Origin: Bifidobacterium pseudolongum subsp. globosum
GTDB taxonomy: Bacteria > Actinomycetota > Actinomycetes > Actinomycetales > Bifidobacteriaceae
Direction of reading: 5' to 3'
NCBI RefSeq assembly: GCF_000741295.1
Contig: NZ_JGZG01000005.1
Span: 186,001-250,000, forward strand
DNA: 64,000 nucleotides
Of the stretch, positions 20,940-30,414 are shown in pieces (position 1 is the first letter of the stretch; the number at the start of each line of letters is the position of its first letter). The notes below the pieces were generated by a model. The model was not told where the DNA came from. It made no database searches and worked only from the letters and a program-made list of their open reading frames with translations. The translations under genes and the position numbers were made by a program.

Positions 20940-22370
20940 TTACATGATGGCGTTGAGCCACTGCTCCTTCGTCGCCTTCTCGGCTTCGAGGCTGGCCTTC
21001 TTCTTCGGGTCGCTCTCCTTGGCGATGCGCTCGTCGAGCTCGTCGAGCTGGGCCTTGAGCTGGCCTTCGAAGCTGGACTTGCGGGCGTCGGCCTCAGGAT
21101 CGGCCTGCTTCCACGCGGCGTCTTCGACGGCCTTGATCTGCTTGTCCACGTCGTCGAGGCGGCCTTCGATGCGGCGCATGTCCTCGCGTGGCACATAGCC
21201 GATCTGGTCCCATTCCTCCTGGATCTCGGCGAGCTGCTGGCGGGCCTTCTTGGCCTGCGCGGCGTCCTTGACCGGCACGAGCGCCTCGGCCTTGACGAGC
21301 AGCTCCTCCTTCTTGGCCAGGTTCTCCTTTTCGGCGGTGTTCATCTGGTCGCGGTCTGCCTGGCGTGCGTTGAAGAACGTGTCAGCTGCCTCGCGGAACT
21401 GCGCCCACAGCGTGTCATCCTCGCTGCGGCCTGCGCGGCCCGCCTGCTTCCAGCGGTCCATCAGCTCGTTGAAGCGGCGCGAGGTCTGCGCCCATGCCGT
21501 CGACTCCTTGAGCTCGTTGGCTTCGGCGATGATTTCTTCCTTGACCTTCTTGGCCTGGCTGCGCTCGTTGTCACGCGCCTGGGCCCACTTGCGGCGTGCC
21601 TGGTTGAACGTGGTGCGCGCTGCGGAGAAACGCTTCCACAGCGCATCGGCGTCGGCCTTGTCGATGCGGATCGTGGTGCGCTGGTGGTTCTGCCACTGTT
21701 CGAACAGCGAACGGAACTTGTCGGCGGTCGAACGCCAGTTCGTGTTGTCGCCCAGATTGGCGGCGAGCTGCTCGGCCTTCTCCACGATCTTCGTGCGCTC
21801 GGCCACGGCTTTGGCCATCGCTTCCTTGCGGGCCTGCGCGATGCTTTCCTTCTTGGCCTGGGCTTCGGTCTTGAGTTCGTCGAGCTGGGTGTGCAGCGCG
21901 GCGATGTCGCCCACCACATCCGGGTTCTCGGTTTCCGCGGTGAGCGTCTTCAGCGTCTCATCGATCTCGCGCGGCTTAATCGAGTTCGACTTCAGGCGCG
22001 TGGCGAACAGGTCCAGCTTCGCCTTGAGGTCGAGGTAACGGCGAGCATACAGTGCGAGCGCCTCATCGTGCGAGGCGTCCGGGTACTGGCCCACTTCACG
22101 CTCGGTGTCGCCTTCCTTGACATACACCACGCCGTTGTCGTCCACACGGCCGAAGCTTTCGGCCTTGGCGATGTCCGCCTGGGCGAATCCGCTCGACTTC
22201 GCGACCGGCGTATGTGTTGCGGTCTTGGCCAATGCAGCCGGTGAAGGAGCATGTGCATGGACCGCTGCAGGCGTTGGCGCGGCCTGGGCAGTCGTCTGCG
22301 CGACAGGCTGGTCCGGCTGCTGGGTCGTGGTATCGGTGGTCTGGGATTCGGTCACATTGTTGTCGGCCAT
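20940..22370 (-). CDS. DUF349 repeat protein
   Basis: A 476-aa, strongly helical protein with repeated DUF349 units of about 75 residues (for example WRSTADKFRSLFEQWQNH, WAQTSRRFNELMDRWKQAG, REAADTFFNARQADRDQ, LAEIQEEWDQIGYV). The first 90 residues are Gln/Thr/Ala-rich and disordered. TAAGGAG precedes the ATG. DUF349 proteins are cytosolic coiled coils of poorly known function, linked in some bacteria to RNA or ribosome-associated processes. It is divergent from hisS. Confidence 0.88.
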   Translation of the reverse strand: MADNNVTESQTTDTTTQQPDQPVAQTTAQAAPTPAAVHAHAPSPAALAKTATHTPVAKSSGFAQADIAKAESFGRVDDNGVVYVKEGDTEREVGQYPDASHDEALALYARRYLDLKAKLDLFATRLKSNSIKPREIDETLKTLTAETENPDVVGDIAALHTQLDELKTEAQAKKESIAQARKEAMAKAVAERTKIVEKAEQLAANLGDNTNWRSTADKFRSLFEQWQNHQRTTIRIDKADADALWKRFSAARTTFNQARRKWAQARDNERSQAKKVKEEIIAEANELKESTAWAQTSRRFNELMDRWKQAGRAGRSEDDTLWAQFREAADTFFNARQADRDQMNTAEKENLAKKEELLVKAEALVPVKDAAQAKKARQQLAEIQEEWDQIGYVPREDMRRIEGRLDDVDKQIKAVEDAAWKQADPEADARKSSFEGQLKAQLDELDERIAKESDPKKKASLEAEKATKEQWLNAIM

Positions 22371-22477
22371 AGTCAGCTCCTTAAGGCTTGGTGGTGCGGC
22401 GGGCTGCCGGCACGGGACGGCGCTCTCCCTAGACCAGTGTAGGCAATCCCGTCGATAGTTTTTTCCGCGACACCGCT

Positions 22478-22483
22478 TATTAT
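22478..22483 (+). promoter_or_regulatory. -10 for possibly leaderless hisS
   Basis: TATTAT lies 8 nt before the GTG start, so the mRNA would begin at or next to GTG. A GGTGAG sequence in the spacer could alternatively act as a Shine-Dalgarno for a different start site. Confidence 0.45.
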
Positions 22484-22491
22484 GGTGAGAC

Positions 22492-23895
22492 GTGGCAAAA
22501 GGTGCATCAATTTCAGGTTTTCCAGAGTGGCTCCCCGCGGAACGCGTGGTGGAGCAGCGTGTCATCGACACGCTTCGTTCGGTCTTCGAACTCAATGGAT
22601 TTGTGGGCATAGAGACCCGCGCCATCGAGCCCGGCTCGAGCTTGCTGAAGAAAGGCGAGACGAGCAAGGAGATCTATCTGCTGTCGCGGTTGCAGGAGGT
22701 GGGGCATGAGTCCGAGACGCCGGTCGAGCGTAGGCTCGGCCTGCATTTCGACCTGACCGTGCCGCTGAGCCGCTATGTGGTGGAGCATTCCGGCGAACTG
22801 CCGTTCCCGTTCAAGCGCTGGCAGATCCAGAAGGTGTGGCGTGGCGAACGGCCGCAGGAAGGCCGTTTCCGTGAATTCGTGCAGGCCGATATCGACGTGG
22901 TGGGCGAAGGCACGCTGCCTGAGCACTACGAGGTCGAACTGCCGCTCGTCATGGTGGGCGCGCTCGAGGAACTGCGCCAGTACGGGCTTCCCAAGGCCAC
23001 TGTGCACGCCAACAACCGCAAGCTTTCCGAAGGCTTCTACCGTGGCCTGGGCCTGACCGACATCGAAGGCGTGCTGCGCGAGATCGACAAGCTCGACAAG
23101 GTGGGTGCCGACGAGGTCGTGCGTCTGCTCGTCACCACGTGCGGCGCGAGCGAGGATCAGGCGCGTGCGTGCCTCGAGCTCGCCGGCATCACGGCGGCCG
23201 ACGGCGGCGAGCTCATCGACCGGTTCAACGGCCTGTGCGAGATCCACCACATCGACATGGGCGGCGAGGACTACGCGATGGCCAAGGAAGGCCTCGACAC
23301 CTTGACGATGATCGTCGACGAGGCGGCGCATATCCGCCCCGGCTCGGTCATTGCCGACCTCAAGATCGCGCGCGGCCTCGATTACTACACGGGTTCCGTG
23401 TATGAGACGTTCCTTGACGGCGCGGATTCGCTCGGCTCGATCTGCTCGGGCGGCCGCTACGACAACCTCGCGTCGCAGGGCAACCGCACATACCCGGGCG
23501 TGGGCCTGTCCATCGGTCTGTCGCGCCTCGTGTCGTACATGCTGCATAGCGCAGGCGCCACCGCGAGCCGCGTTTCGCCGGCCTGCGTGCTCGTGGCCGT
23601 GTGGAACGAAGAGAACCGTGGGGATTCGAACGCGATCGCCCGTGCGCTGCGTGCGCGTGGCATCGCCGCCGACGTGGCGCCGACCGCCGCCAAACTGGGC
23701 AAGCAGATCAAGTATGCCGACAAGCTCGGCATCCCGTATGTGTGGTTCCCGAACGAGGACCCCACGAACGACGGCCCGGACGAGGTCAAGAACATCGTCA
23801 CAGGCGAGCAGGTGGGCGCCGACGCGCAGTCGTGGGAGCCCGATACTGTGTATGCCCAGCAAACGGTGGCCGTGGCCGGTTCGGCGCAATCCTGA
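22492..23895 (+). CDS. hisS: Histidyl-tRNA synthetase
   Basis: A 467-aa class II aminoacyl-tRNA synthetase. Motif 2 region reads FKRWQIQKVWRGERPQEGRFREF, and motif 3 GLSIGLSRLV. The His-specific loop is ARGLDYYTGSVYE, which binds histidine. The C-terminal anticodon-binding domain spans about residues 360-455. The start is GTG 22492. aspS follows 78 nt downstream; the hisS-aspS pair is a common actinobacterial arrangement. Confidence 0.97.
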   Translation: MAKGASISGFPEWLPAERVVEQRVIDTLRSVFELNGFVGIETRAIEPGSSLLKKGETSKEIYLLSRLQEVGHESETPVERRLGLHFDLTVPLSRYVVEHSGELPFPFKRWQIQKVWRGERPQEGRFREFVQADIDVVGEGTLPEHYEVELPLVMVGALEELRQYGLPKATVHANNRKLSEGFYRGLGLTDIEGVLREIDKLDKVGADEVVRLLVTTCGASEDQARACLELAGITAADGGELIDRFNGLCEIHHIDMGGEDYAMAKEGLDTLTMIVDEAAHIRPGSVIADLKIARGLDYYTGSVYETFLDGADSLGSICSGGRYDNLASQGNRTYPGVGLSIGLSRLVSYMLHSAGATASRVSPACVLVAVWNEENRGDSNAIARALRARGIAADVAPTAAKLGKQIKYADKLGIPYVWFPNEDPTNDGPDEVKNIVTGEQVGADAQSWEPDTVYAQQTVAVAGSAQS

Positions 23896-23973
23896 CAGCA
23901 GGGCGCCGGTGACTGGTTCGCCGCGTTCCCAACCAATACGACCAATCCAATACGGAATAGGAATAGAGGAAGT

Positions 23974-25770
23974 ATGAGCCAGACGGCTTATCGCACACAC
24001 CATGCCACCGACGTGACGGAAGCCCTTGTCGGCGAGCACGTCACCCTCGCCGGATGGGTGGACCGTCGCCGTGACCACGGTGGCGTGGCGTTCATCGACC
24101 TGCGAGACAACACCGGTTTGGTGCAGGTGGTCATCAATGATGAGGAGATGGCCCGTCCGCTGCGCAGCGAGTATGTGATCCAGGTGGAGGGCACGGTCCG
24201 CCTGCGCCCGGAAGGCAACGAGAACACGCATCTGGCCACCGGCAAGGTCGAGGTCGTGGCGGAGCGTATCGAAGTGCTCGCCAAGTCCGATGCACTGCCG
24301 TTCCAGGTGTCCACGGCCCTCGAGAACGAGTCCGAGACGAAGCTGCCGGGTGAGGATGTGCGCCTCAAGTACCGTTACCTCGACCTGCGCCGCCCGGCGA
24401 TGAGCCGCAACATCACGCTGCGTTCCGACATGATGCGCGCCGCGCGCACCGAACTCGACAAGCTCGGGTTCACCGAGGTCGAAACCCCCACGATGATCAA
24501 GTCCACGCCGGAAGGCGCGCGTGACTTCGTGGTGCCTGCACGTCTCGTTCCGGGTTCGTGGTATGCCCTGCCGCAGTCGCCGCAGCTGCTCAAGCAGCTG
24601 CTCATGGTGGCCGGCGTGGAGCGCTACTACCAGTTCGCGCGCTGCTACCGTGACGAGGACTTTCGCGCTGACCGCCAGCCTGAGTTCACGCAGCTCGACA
24701 TGGAGATGGCGTTCGTGGACCAGGAAGACGTGATGGCCATGGCCGAGCAGGTCATCGCCGCGATCTGGAAGGCCGACGGCTACGAGGTCTCGCTGCCAAT
24801 CCAGCGCATCACCTGGCAGGACGCCATGGACAAGTACGGTTCCGACAAGCCCGACCTGCGGTTCGGCAACGAGCTTGTGGAACTCACCGACTACTTCAAG
24901 GACACACCGTTCCGCGTGTTCCAGGCGCCGTACGTGGGCGCGGTGCTGTTCAAGGGCGGTGCCGACACGCCTCGCCGCCAGTTCGACGCATGGCAGGATT
25001 GGGCCAAGCAGCGCGGCGCCAAGGGCCTTGCGTATGTGGTCTTCGCCGAGGGCGGGGAGCTCAAGGGCCCTGTGGCCAAGAACCTTTCGGAAGCGGAGCG
25101 CGCCGGCCTCATGGAGGCTGTGGGCGCCGAGGAAGGCGACGCCGTATTCTTCGCGGCGGGCGCCCGTGAATCGTCGCAGCTGCTGCTCGGCGCCGTGCGT
25201 GTCGAGCTCGCCGAGCGCGCCGGCCTGCTCAAGCCGGACGACTTCGCGTTCACGTGGGTCGTGGACTTCCCGCTGTTCAAGCGCACCGACGACCCGGATG
25301 ACGACGACGTGGCCGTCGGTCACTCCAAGTGGACGTCGATGCACCATCCATTCACGATGCCGTCGAAGGATTGGATCGACACGTTCGACGAGGATCCCGA
25401 GCACGCGATGAGCGATTCCTATGACATCGTGTGCAACGGCAACGAGATGGGCGGCGGCTCGGTGCGTATCCACCGCGACGACATCCAGGACCGTGTGCTC
25501 AAGGTGCTCGGCATCACGCCTGAAGAGGCCAATGACAAGTTCGGCTTCCTGCTCGAGGCGTTCAAGTACGGTGCGCCGCCGCACGCGGGCATCGCGCTGG
25601 GCTGGGACCGCACGGTGGCGCTGCTCGCCGGCGCCGATTCGATCCGCGACGTGATCGCCTTTCCGAAGGCCGGTGGCGGCCGCGACCCGCTCACCGGGGC
25701 GCCGGCGCCGATCAGCGACGAACAGCGCGCCGAGACCGGCGTGGATTACGATCCGGACGACGAGGACTGA
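23974..25770 (+). CDS. aspS: Aspartyl-tRNA synthetase
   Basis: A 598-aa bacterial-type AspRS. An OB-fold anticodon domain (residues 1-110: [24 protein letters not shown]) precedes class II motif 1, motif 2 ([20 protein letters not shown]) and the GAD insertion domain of about 130 residues. Motif 3 reads [23 protein letters not shown] precedes the ATG. Whether it is discriminating or non-discriminating for Asn-tRNA cannot be told here. Confidence 0.97.
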   Translation: MSQTAYRTHHATDVTEALVGEHVTLAGWVDRRRDHGGVAFIDLRDNTGLVQVVINDEEMARPLRSEYVIQVEGTVRLRPEGNENTHLATGKVEVVAERIEVLAKSDALPFQVSTALENESETKLPGEDVRLKYRYLDLRRPAMSRNITLRSDMMRAARTELDKLGFTEVETPTMIKSTPEGARDFVVPARLVPGSWYALPQSPQLLKQLLMVAGVERYYQFARCYRDEDFRADRQPEFTQLDMEMAFVDQEDVMAMAEQVIAAIWKADGYEVSLPIQRITWQDAMDKYGSDKPDLRFGNELVELTDYFKDTPFRVFQAPYVGAVLFKGGADTPRRQFDAWQDWAKQRGAKGLAYVVFAEGGELKGPVAKNLSEAERAGLMEAVGAEEGDAVFFAAGARESSQLLLGAVRVELAERAGLLKPDDFAFTWVVDFPLFKRTDDPDDDDVAVGHSKWTSMHHPFTMPSKDWIDTFDEDPEHAMSDSYDIVCNGNEMGGGSVRIHRDDIQDRVLKVLGITPEEANDKFGFLLEAFKYGAPPHAGIALGWDRTVALLAGADSIRDVIAFPKAGGGRDPLTGAPAPISDEQRAETGVDYDPDDED

Positions 25771-25780
25771 TCGCCGCTGA

Positions 25781-25842
25781 CTGAACATTGTGGGAGGGCC
25801 CCATCACGCAGATGCGTGATGGGGCCCTCCCACAATGTTCAG
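25781..25842 (+). terminator. 30-bp perfect hairpin after aspS
   Basis: Arms 25781-25810 and 25813-25842 are exact complements over 30 bp, separated by 2 nt. No U-tract follows. It closes the hisS-aspS unit. Confidence 0.8.
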
Positions 25843-25933
25843 GGCCGCTGTGAGCTGAGAGCTTGAATCCGTGCGTGGCCCCGAGGGGCGTCGTTACGAT
25901 GGGACTGGTTTTGCAGGCAGTCGAGGAGGCAGT

Positions 25934-26716
25934 ATGGCACAGGTCGTCAGCGAAGATTTCACCGTGGCGCGTGATGGACTCACGTTGCAAGGTCATGTGG
26001 AGTATCCGCAGGGCTCCACGCACGACCGCGTGGTGATCTGCATGCACGGGTTCCTGCGCGACATGGGTGTCAAACCAGGCGACCTCTATCAGGACATCAG
26101 CGATGCCCTCACCGCGCATGGCATGACATGCGTGCGGTTCGACTTCAACGGCCGCGGCCGCAGCGAAGGCGCGTTCGAGGACTCCGACGTATTCAACCAG
26201 ATTGAAGACGCCATCGCGGTCCTGAACCATGTGCGTGACGCCTACGACCCGCTGGAGATATCGCTGCTCGGCCATTCGCAGGGCGGTGTGGTGGCCGGCA
26301 TGACCGCCGGCATGTTCTCCGACGTCATCCACACGCTCGTCATGCTCGCGCCGGCCGCGTCGCTCAAGGACGACGCGCTGCGCGGCGAACTGCTCGGCAC
26401 ACCGTTCGACGTGAACCGCGTGCCACGGCGGATCACGCTCGCCGGAGGCCAGACAATCGCCAGCAAATCCGTGCGCATCGCCCAGATGCTGCCGATCTAC
26501 GAGACGACCGCGATGTTCCACGGCCCGGCGCTCGTGATCCAAGGCAAGGACGACGCCGTGATCGGACCACATGTCGCAGCCAACTACGGTGCGGCTATGC
26601 CGAACTGCGAGGCGAGCCTCTACACCGATTTGGGCCACGCATTCACCGGCGAGGATCGCGTGACGGCGCTCACCGAGGCCGCGCAGTTCCTGGTGAACGA
26701 AGAAGAGGCGGTCTGA
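25934..26716 (+). CDS. Alpha/beta hydrolase, Est1E-like feruloyl/cinnamoyl esterase
   Basis: A 260-aa cytosolic serine hydrolase. The nucleophile is Ser in LLGHSQGGV, acid Asp in QGKDDAVIG and His in DLGHAFTGED. The oxyanion motif is MHGF. The run from the nucleophile through ELLGTPFDVNRVPR and VRIAQ parallels rumen Est1E and lactobacillus cinnamoyl esterases, which release ferulic or caffeic acid from plant esters; bifidobacterial members hydrolyse chlorogenic acid. GAGGAGG precedes ATG 25934. Substrate is inferred from family. Confidence 0.82.
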   Translation: MAQVVSEDFTVARDGLTLQGHVEYPQGSTHDRVVICMHGFLRDMGVKPGDLYQDISDALTAHGMTCVRFDFNGRGRSEGAFEDSDVFNQIEDAIAVLNHVRDAYDPLEISLLGHSQGGVVAGMTAGMFSDVIHTLVMLAPAASLKDDALRGELLGTPFDVNRVPRRITLAGGQTIASKSVRIAQMLPIYETTAMFHGPALVIQGKDDAVIGPHVAANYGAAMPNCEASLYTDLGHAFTGEDRVTALTEAAQFLVNEEEAV

Positions 26717-26800
26717 GCGCACGCCGGGGGACAGGGCGCGACAAAAATTAGTGGTGAGCGAACAAAGCGGATTTATGTGCCACCTGTTACATGCGCGCCA

Positions 26801-26806
26801 TACACT
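26801..26806 (+). promoter_or_regulatory. -10 for leaderless gluA
   Basis: TACACT lies 8 nt before the ATG and no Shine-Dalgarno sequence is present. It drives the gluABCD-like operon. Confidence 0.5.
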
Positions 26807-26814
26807 ATGCCTCT

Positions 26815-27600
26815 ATGACAATACTCAATGAAACACAACAGGACGCTGCCCGGGAAGACGACGGCAAGTACCTCGTCGAACTCGAGCACGTCGAAAAGCA
26901 CTATGGCAACCTGCATGTGCTGCGCGACATCAACCTCAAAGTCAAGAAGGGCGAGGTCCTCGTGATCGTCGGCCCCTCGGGGTCCGGCAAATCCACGATG
27001 TGCCGCACCATCAACCGCCTCGAGACGATCGATTCGGGCGTCATCCGCATCGACGGCCAGCCGTTGCCGCAGGAAGGCAAGGCCCTGGCGCAGCTGCGCG
27101 CCGAAGTGGGCATGGTCTTCCAGTCCTTCAACCTCTTCGCCAACAAGACGATCCTCGAGAACGTGACGCTCGCGCCGATCAAGGTGCGCCATATGGACAA
27201 GACCCAGGCCGAGCGCGAAGCGATGGACCTGCTGGCCCGTGTGGGCGTCGATTCGCAGGCCAACAAGATGCCGTCGCAGCTTTCGGGCGGCCAGCAGCAG
27301 CGCGTCGCGATCGCGCGTGCGCTCGCCATGCACCCCAAGGTCATGCTGTTCGACGAGCCCACGTCGGCGCTCGACCCTGAAATGGTCAACGAGGTGCTCG
27401 ACGTGATGGTGGAGCTCGCGCACGAGGGCATGACCATGCTGTGCGTGACGCACGAGATGGGCTTTGCGCGCAAGGCCGCCGACAAGATCATCTTTATGGC
27501 CGACGGCCAGATCCTGGAACGCGGCACACCCGACGAGTTCTTCGAGCATCCGCAGACGGCACGAGCCCAGGAGTTCCTGTCGAAGATTCTCACGCACTGA
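26815..27600 (+). CDS. gluA: Polar amino-acid ABC transporter ATPase (GluA-like)
   Basis: A 261-aa ABC ATPase of the glutamate/glutamine (HisP/GlnQ) type. Walker A is GPSGSGKS, Q-loop MVFQSFNLF, signature LSGGQQQR, Walker [14 protein letters not shown] and H-loop VTHEM. ATG 26815 has no Shine-Dalgarno sequence. It is followed by the binding protein and two permeases, the same order as corynebacterial gluABCD. It powers uptake of glutamate or a related polar amino acid. Confidence 0.93.
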   Translation: MTILNETQQDAAREDDGKYLVELEHVEKHYGNLHVLRDINLKVKKGEVLVIVGPSGSGKSTMCRTINRLETIDSGVIRIDGQPLPQEGKALAQLRAEVGMVFQSFNLFANKTILENVTLAPIKVRHMDKTQAEREAMDLLARVGVDSQANKMPSQLSGGQQQRVAIARALAMHPKVMLFDEPTSALDPEMVNEVLDVMVELAHEGMTMLCVTHEMGFARKAADKIIFMADGQILERGTPDEFFEHPQTARAQEFLSKILTH

Positions 27601-27638
27601 CCGCGGAGCCGGTCAGCCTGAAGGAAGATGGAAGACAC

Positions 27639-28487
27639 ATGGTAAGAACAACAACATTGCGCCGCGTATGCCGCGGGGTGGTCGCGGCGCTGTGCGCAAC
27701 GGCCTGTGTGGTGTCCGTAGCCGCCTGCGGCTCGGCGTCGGGCAGCAGTGACCACACGATCAAGGTCGGCATCAAATTCGACCAGCCGGGCCTTGGATTC
27801 AAGAAATCCGGCACCTATGAGGGCTTCGATGTGGATGTGGCGCGCTACATCGCGAACCAGCTCGGCTACACCGACGCCGAGATCGAGTTCAAGGAGGCGC
27901 CGAGCAAGCAGCGTGAGGCCATGCTGCAGAACGGTGACGTCGACATGATCCTCGCATCGTACTCGATCACCGACGAACGCAAGAAGGCCGTGGACTTCGC
28001 GGGCCCGTATTTCGTGGCTGGCCAGGACCTGCTCATCCGGTCCAACGAAAAGGGCATCACCGGACCGCAGGACCTCAACGGCAAGCGCCTGTGCTCGGTG
28101 ACCGGCTCCACTTCGGCCAAAGTGGTCAAGGAGAAGTTCGCCAAGGAAGTGCAGTTGATGGAGCAGCCGGGCTATGCCGAATGTGCCACCGCGTTGCTTT
28201 CGGGCATCGTGGACGCCGTGACGACCGACGACATCATCCTCGCCGGTCTGGCCGCGGCCTCGCGCGGCAAGCTCAAGGTGGTCGGCAAGCCGTTCACGCA
28301 GGAATACTACGGCGTCGGCATCAAGAAGGACGCCGACAGCAAGGAATTCGCCACGAAGATCAACGACGCGATCGAAGAGATGATCAAGACGGGCGAATGG
28401 GAACGCGCGATCGAGACGAACACGAAGGGCACCGGATACAGGCCGGACCCGAAGTACAACCCGCCGACACCGGACGAAGGGGAGTGA
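27639..28487 (+). CDS. gluB: Amino-acid-binding lipoprotein (GluB-like)
   Basis: A 282-aa type 3 solute-binding protein. The signal peptide ends in a lipobox (VAAC, Cys30), so it is membrane-anchored outside the cell. The binding domain reads IKVGIKFDQPGLGF ... YEGFDVDVARYIANQLG ... DMILASYSITDERKKAVDFAGPYF. The FDVDVAR and DERKKAVDFAGPY motifs are typical of glutamate/glutamine-binding proteins. GGAAG lies upstream; gluC begins 4 nt after its stop. Confidence 0.93.
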   Translation: MVRTTTLRRVCRGVVAALCATACVVSVAACGSASGSSDHTIKVGIKFDQPGLGFKKSGTYEGFDVDVARYIANQLGYTDAEIEFKEAPSKQREAMLQNGDVDMILASYSITDERKKAVDFAGPYFVAGQDLLIRSNEKGITGPQDLNGKRLCSVTGSTSAKVVKEKFAKEVQLMEQPGYAECATALLSGIVDAVTTDDIILAGLAAASRGKLKVVGKPFTQEYYGVGIKKDADSKEFATKINDAIEEMIKTGEWERAIETNTKGTGYRPDPKYNPPTPDEGE

Positions 28488-28491
28488 TCAC

Positions 28492-29169
28492 ATGGACGGA
28501 TTCCTGTCACTGTTCCAGTCGTACAATGTGCCGGCCGCGTTCCTCGTCAACCTCGAACTGACGTTCTGGTCGGCGATTTTCTCGGCCATCCTGGGCATCA
28601 TCCTCGTGGTGATGCGCATCTCGCCGATCTCGTCGATGCGCCGCGTGGCCGCCGGCTACGTGGAACTGTTCAAGAACATGCCGCTGACGATCATCATGGT
28701 GTTCATGGTGCTCGGCGTGTTCGCCCAGCTCAAGATCAGCTTCTCGGACAATTTCGACACGAACTTCTTCTGGCTTGCCGTGGTGGGCCTGAGCCTGTAC
28801 ACGGCGGCGTTCGTGTGCGAATCGCTGCGTTCGGGCATCAACACCGTGCCGCTCGGCCAAGCCGAGGCGGCCCGTGCGATGGGACTCAACTTCATGCAGT
28901 CCGCCACGTTGATCATCATGCCGCAGGCGTTGCGCGGCTCGGTCGCCCCGTTGGGCAACACGCTCATCGCGTTGCTCAAGAACTCGACCGTCGCCGCGGC
29001 GGCCTCGGTGGCCACCGAAACGTCGTCGCTGATGAGCGAGATGATCGAGTTCCGCCCCGACGTGATCGTGCAGATCTTCCTCATCTTCGCATTCGGCTAC
29101 GTGATTCTGATCATCCCGATCGGCGTGCTGACCACATACCTGTCCAACAAGCTCGCGGTACGGAGGTGA
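28492..29169 (+). CDS. gluC: Amino-acid ABC permease (GluC-like)
   Basis: A 225-aa HisM-type permease with about five transmembrane helices. The EAA loop reads GQAEAARAMGLNFMQSATLIIMPQALR, which contacts the ATPase. LFKNMPLTIIMVFM is the usual helix near the start of the permease domain. A GGGGAG sequence at the end of gluB serves as the ribosome site. gluD starts 3 nt after the stop. Confidence 0.93.
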   Translation: MDGFLSLFQSYNVPAAFLVNLELTFWSAIFSAILGIILVVMRISPISSMRRVAAGYVELFKNMPLTIIMVFMVLGVFAQLKISFSDNFDTNFFWLAVVGLSLYTAAFVCESLRSGINTVPLGQAEAARAMGLNFMQSATLIIMPQALRGSVAPLGNTLIALLKNSTVAAAASVATETSSLMSEMIEFRPDVIVQIFLIFAFGYVILIIPIGVLTTYLSNKLAVRR

Positions 29170-29172
29170 CCC

Positions 29173-30303
29173 ATGGCTGCATCCAATGAAAGCGCGCTGC
29201 TCTTCGACCAGCCCGGCCCGCGCATGCGCAAACGCATCCGCGTCATCAACTGGATCGCCGCGATCGTGTTCCTCGCGGTACTCGTGCTCATCCTGGTCCG
29301 TCTGTACAATCCGCCGGACGGCGAGAACCAGCTCAGCTGGGAGCTGTGGAAGCCGGCGCTCGACGGCGAGGCATGGAGCGATTTCTATCTGCCCGGCCTG
29401 TGGGCCACTCTGCGCGCCACGTTCCTCGCGGTCATCGGCGCAGTGGTGTTCGGCCTGCTGTTCGGCATCGGCCGGCTCATCCCCAATGTGGTTGTGCGCA
29501 ATGTGTGCGCGGTCGTCATCGAATTCTGCCGTGCCGTGCCGGTGCTGATCATGATGATCTTCTTCTGGCGTGCATTCGCGTTCCTCGACCTGCCGAGCCC
29601 GGCGTATTGGTCCGTGGTGATCTCGCTTGTGCTCTACAACGGTTCCGTAGTGGCCGAGCTCGTGCGCTCCGGCGTCGGCAACCTGCCCAACGGCCAGCAC
29701 GAGGCGGCCGTGGCGCTCGGTCTGACGCGCACGCAGTCGCTCATGAGCGTCGAAGTGCCGCAGGCGATCTACGCTATGCTGCCGGCCGCCGTGACGCAGC
29801 TCGTCGTGGTGCTCAAGGACACGGCGCTCGGCTCGATCATCATGTACACCGACCTGCTGCAGGAATCACGCCGACTCGGCTCGATGTATTTCGACATCCT
29901 GCAGACGCTCGTGGTGGCCGCGGTGATCTACTTCATCGTCTGTTGGCTGCTCTCGCGCCTGGCCGAATGGCTGCCGTCGCACATGCAGAAGCGCACGCTC
30001 GCCCCCACCGAGGCGGAGCCGGTAGCACCGATCGCGATCATGGACCCGTCGAACGCCAACCAGATCGCCGTGGCGCGCGAGGAACGCCCGCTCGGTGGCG
30101 CGCAGCGCACCTACCACGTGCATCACCGTGGCTCGAACGCCTCGATCCACAACTGGCGCCGCACCCGCTATGCGCAGGGATTCGACGAGACCCAGCCGGA
30201 AAGCCAGATCCAAGTGCACCACAGGGGAATGGGCCACACCGACCAGGATTCCGGGCACTCCCGCTTCCCATACCCGCGCAAGGGGAAGGGCAAGCGCAAG
30301 TAG
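29173..30303 (+). CDS. gluD: Amino-acid ABC permease with basic C-terminal tail (GluD-like)
   Basis: A 376-aa HisM-type permease. The core (about residues 1-275) has five or six helices and the EAA loop GQHEAAVALGLTRTQSLMSVEVPQAI. About 100 further residues form a basic, His/Gln-rich tail that carries two related motifs (HVHHRGSN and QVHHRGMG) and ends RKGKGKRK. Typical GluD permeases end soon after the last helix. The tail should lie in the cytoplasm. It closes the operon before the hairpin at 30328-30370. Confidence 0.9.
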   Translation: MAASNESALLFDQPGPRMRKRIRVINWIAAIVFLAVLVLILVRLYNPPDGENQLSWELWKPALDGEAWSDFYLPGLWATLRATFLAVIGAVVFGLLFGIGRLIPNVVVRNVCAVVIEFCRAVPVLIMMIFFWRAFAFLDLPSPAYWSVVISLVLYNGSVVAELVRSGVGNLPNGQHEAAVALGLTRTQSLMSVEVPQAIYAMLPAAVTQLVVVLKDTALGSIIMYTDLLQESRRLGSMYFDILQTLVVAAVIYFIVCWLLSRLAEWLPSHMQKRTLAPTEAEPVAPIAIMDPSNANQIAVAREERPLGGAQRTYHVHHRGSNASIHNWRRTRYAQGFDETQPESQIQVHHRGMGHTDQDSGHSRFPYPRKGKGKRK

Positions 30304-30327
30304 ACCATACGCCCGCATGGCATATAT

Positions 30328-30370
30328 TGGTCGAGGCCGTCTCCTGTGTCGGGGGAGACGGCCTCGACCA
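30328..30370 (+). terminator. Terminator of the gluABCD-like operon
   Basis: Perfect 17-bp arms (30328-30344, 30354-30370) and a 9-nt loop, 25 nt after the gluD stop. Confidence 0.8.
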
Positions 30371-30402
30371 TTGGGGCTGGCCGCGTGCGAGCCATGAAGG
30401 AC

Positions 30403-30408
30403 TACACT
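30403..30408 (+). promoter_or_regulatory. -10 for leaderless ppk2
   Basis: TACACT lies 6 nt before the ATG at 30415. Confidence 0.5.
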
Positions 30409-30414
30409 GGTGCC

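Noticed and set aside
22513..25788. A 1091-codon open frame antisense to hisS and aspS.
   Set aside because: Both sense genes are clear; the antisense product is His/Arg/Val-rich low-information sequence.
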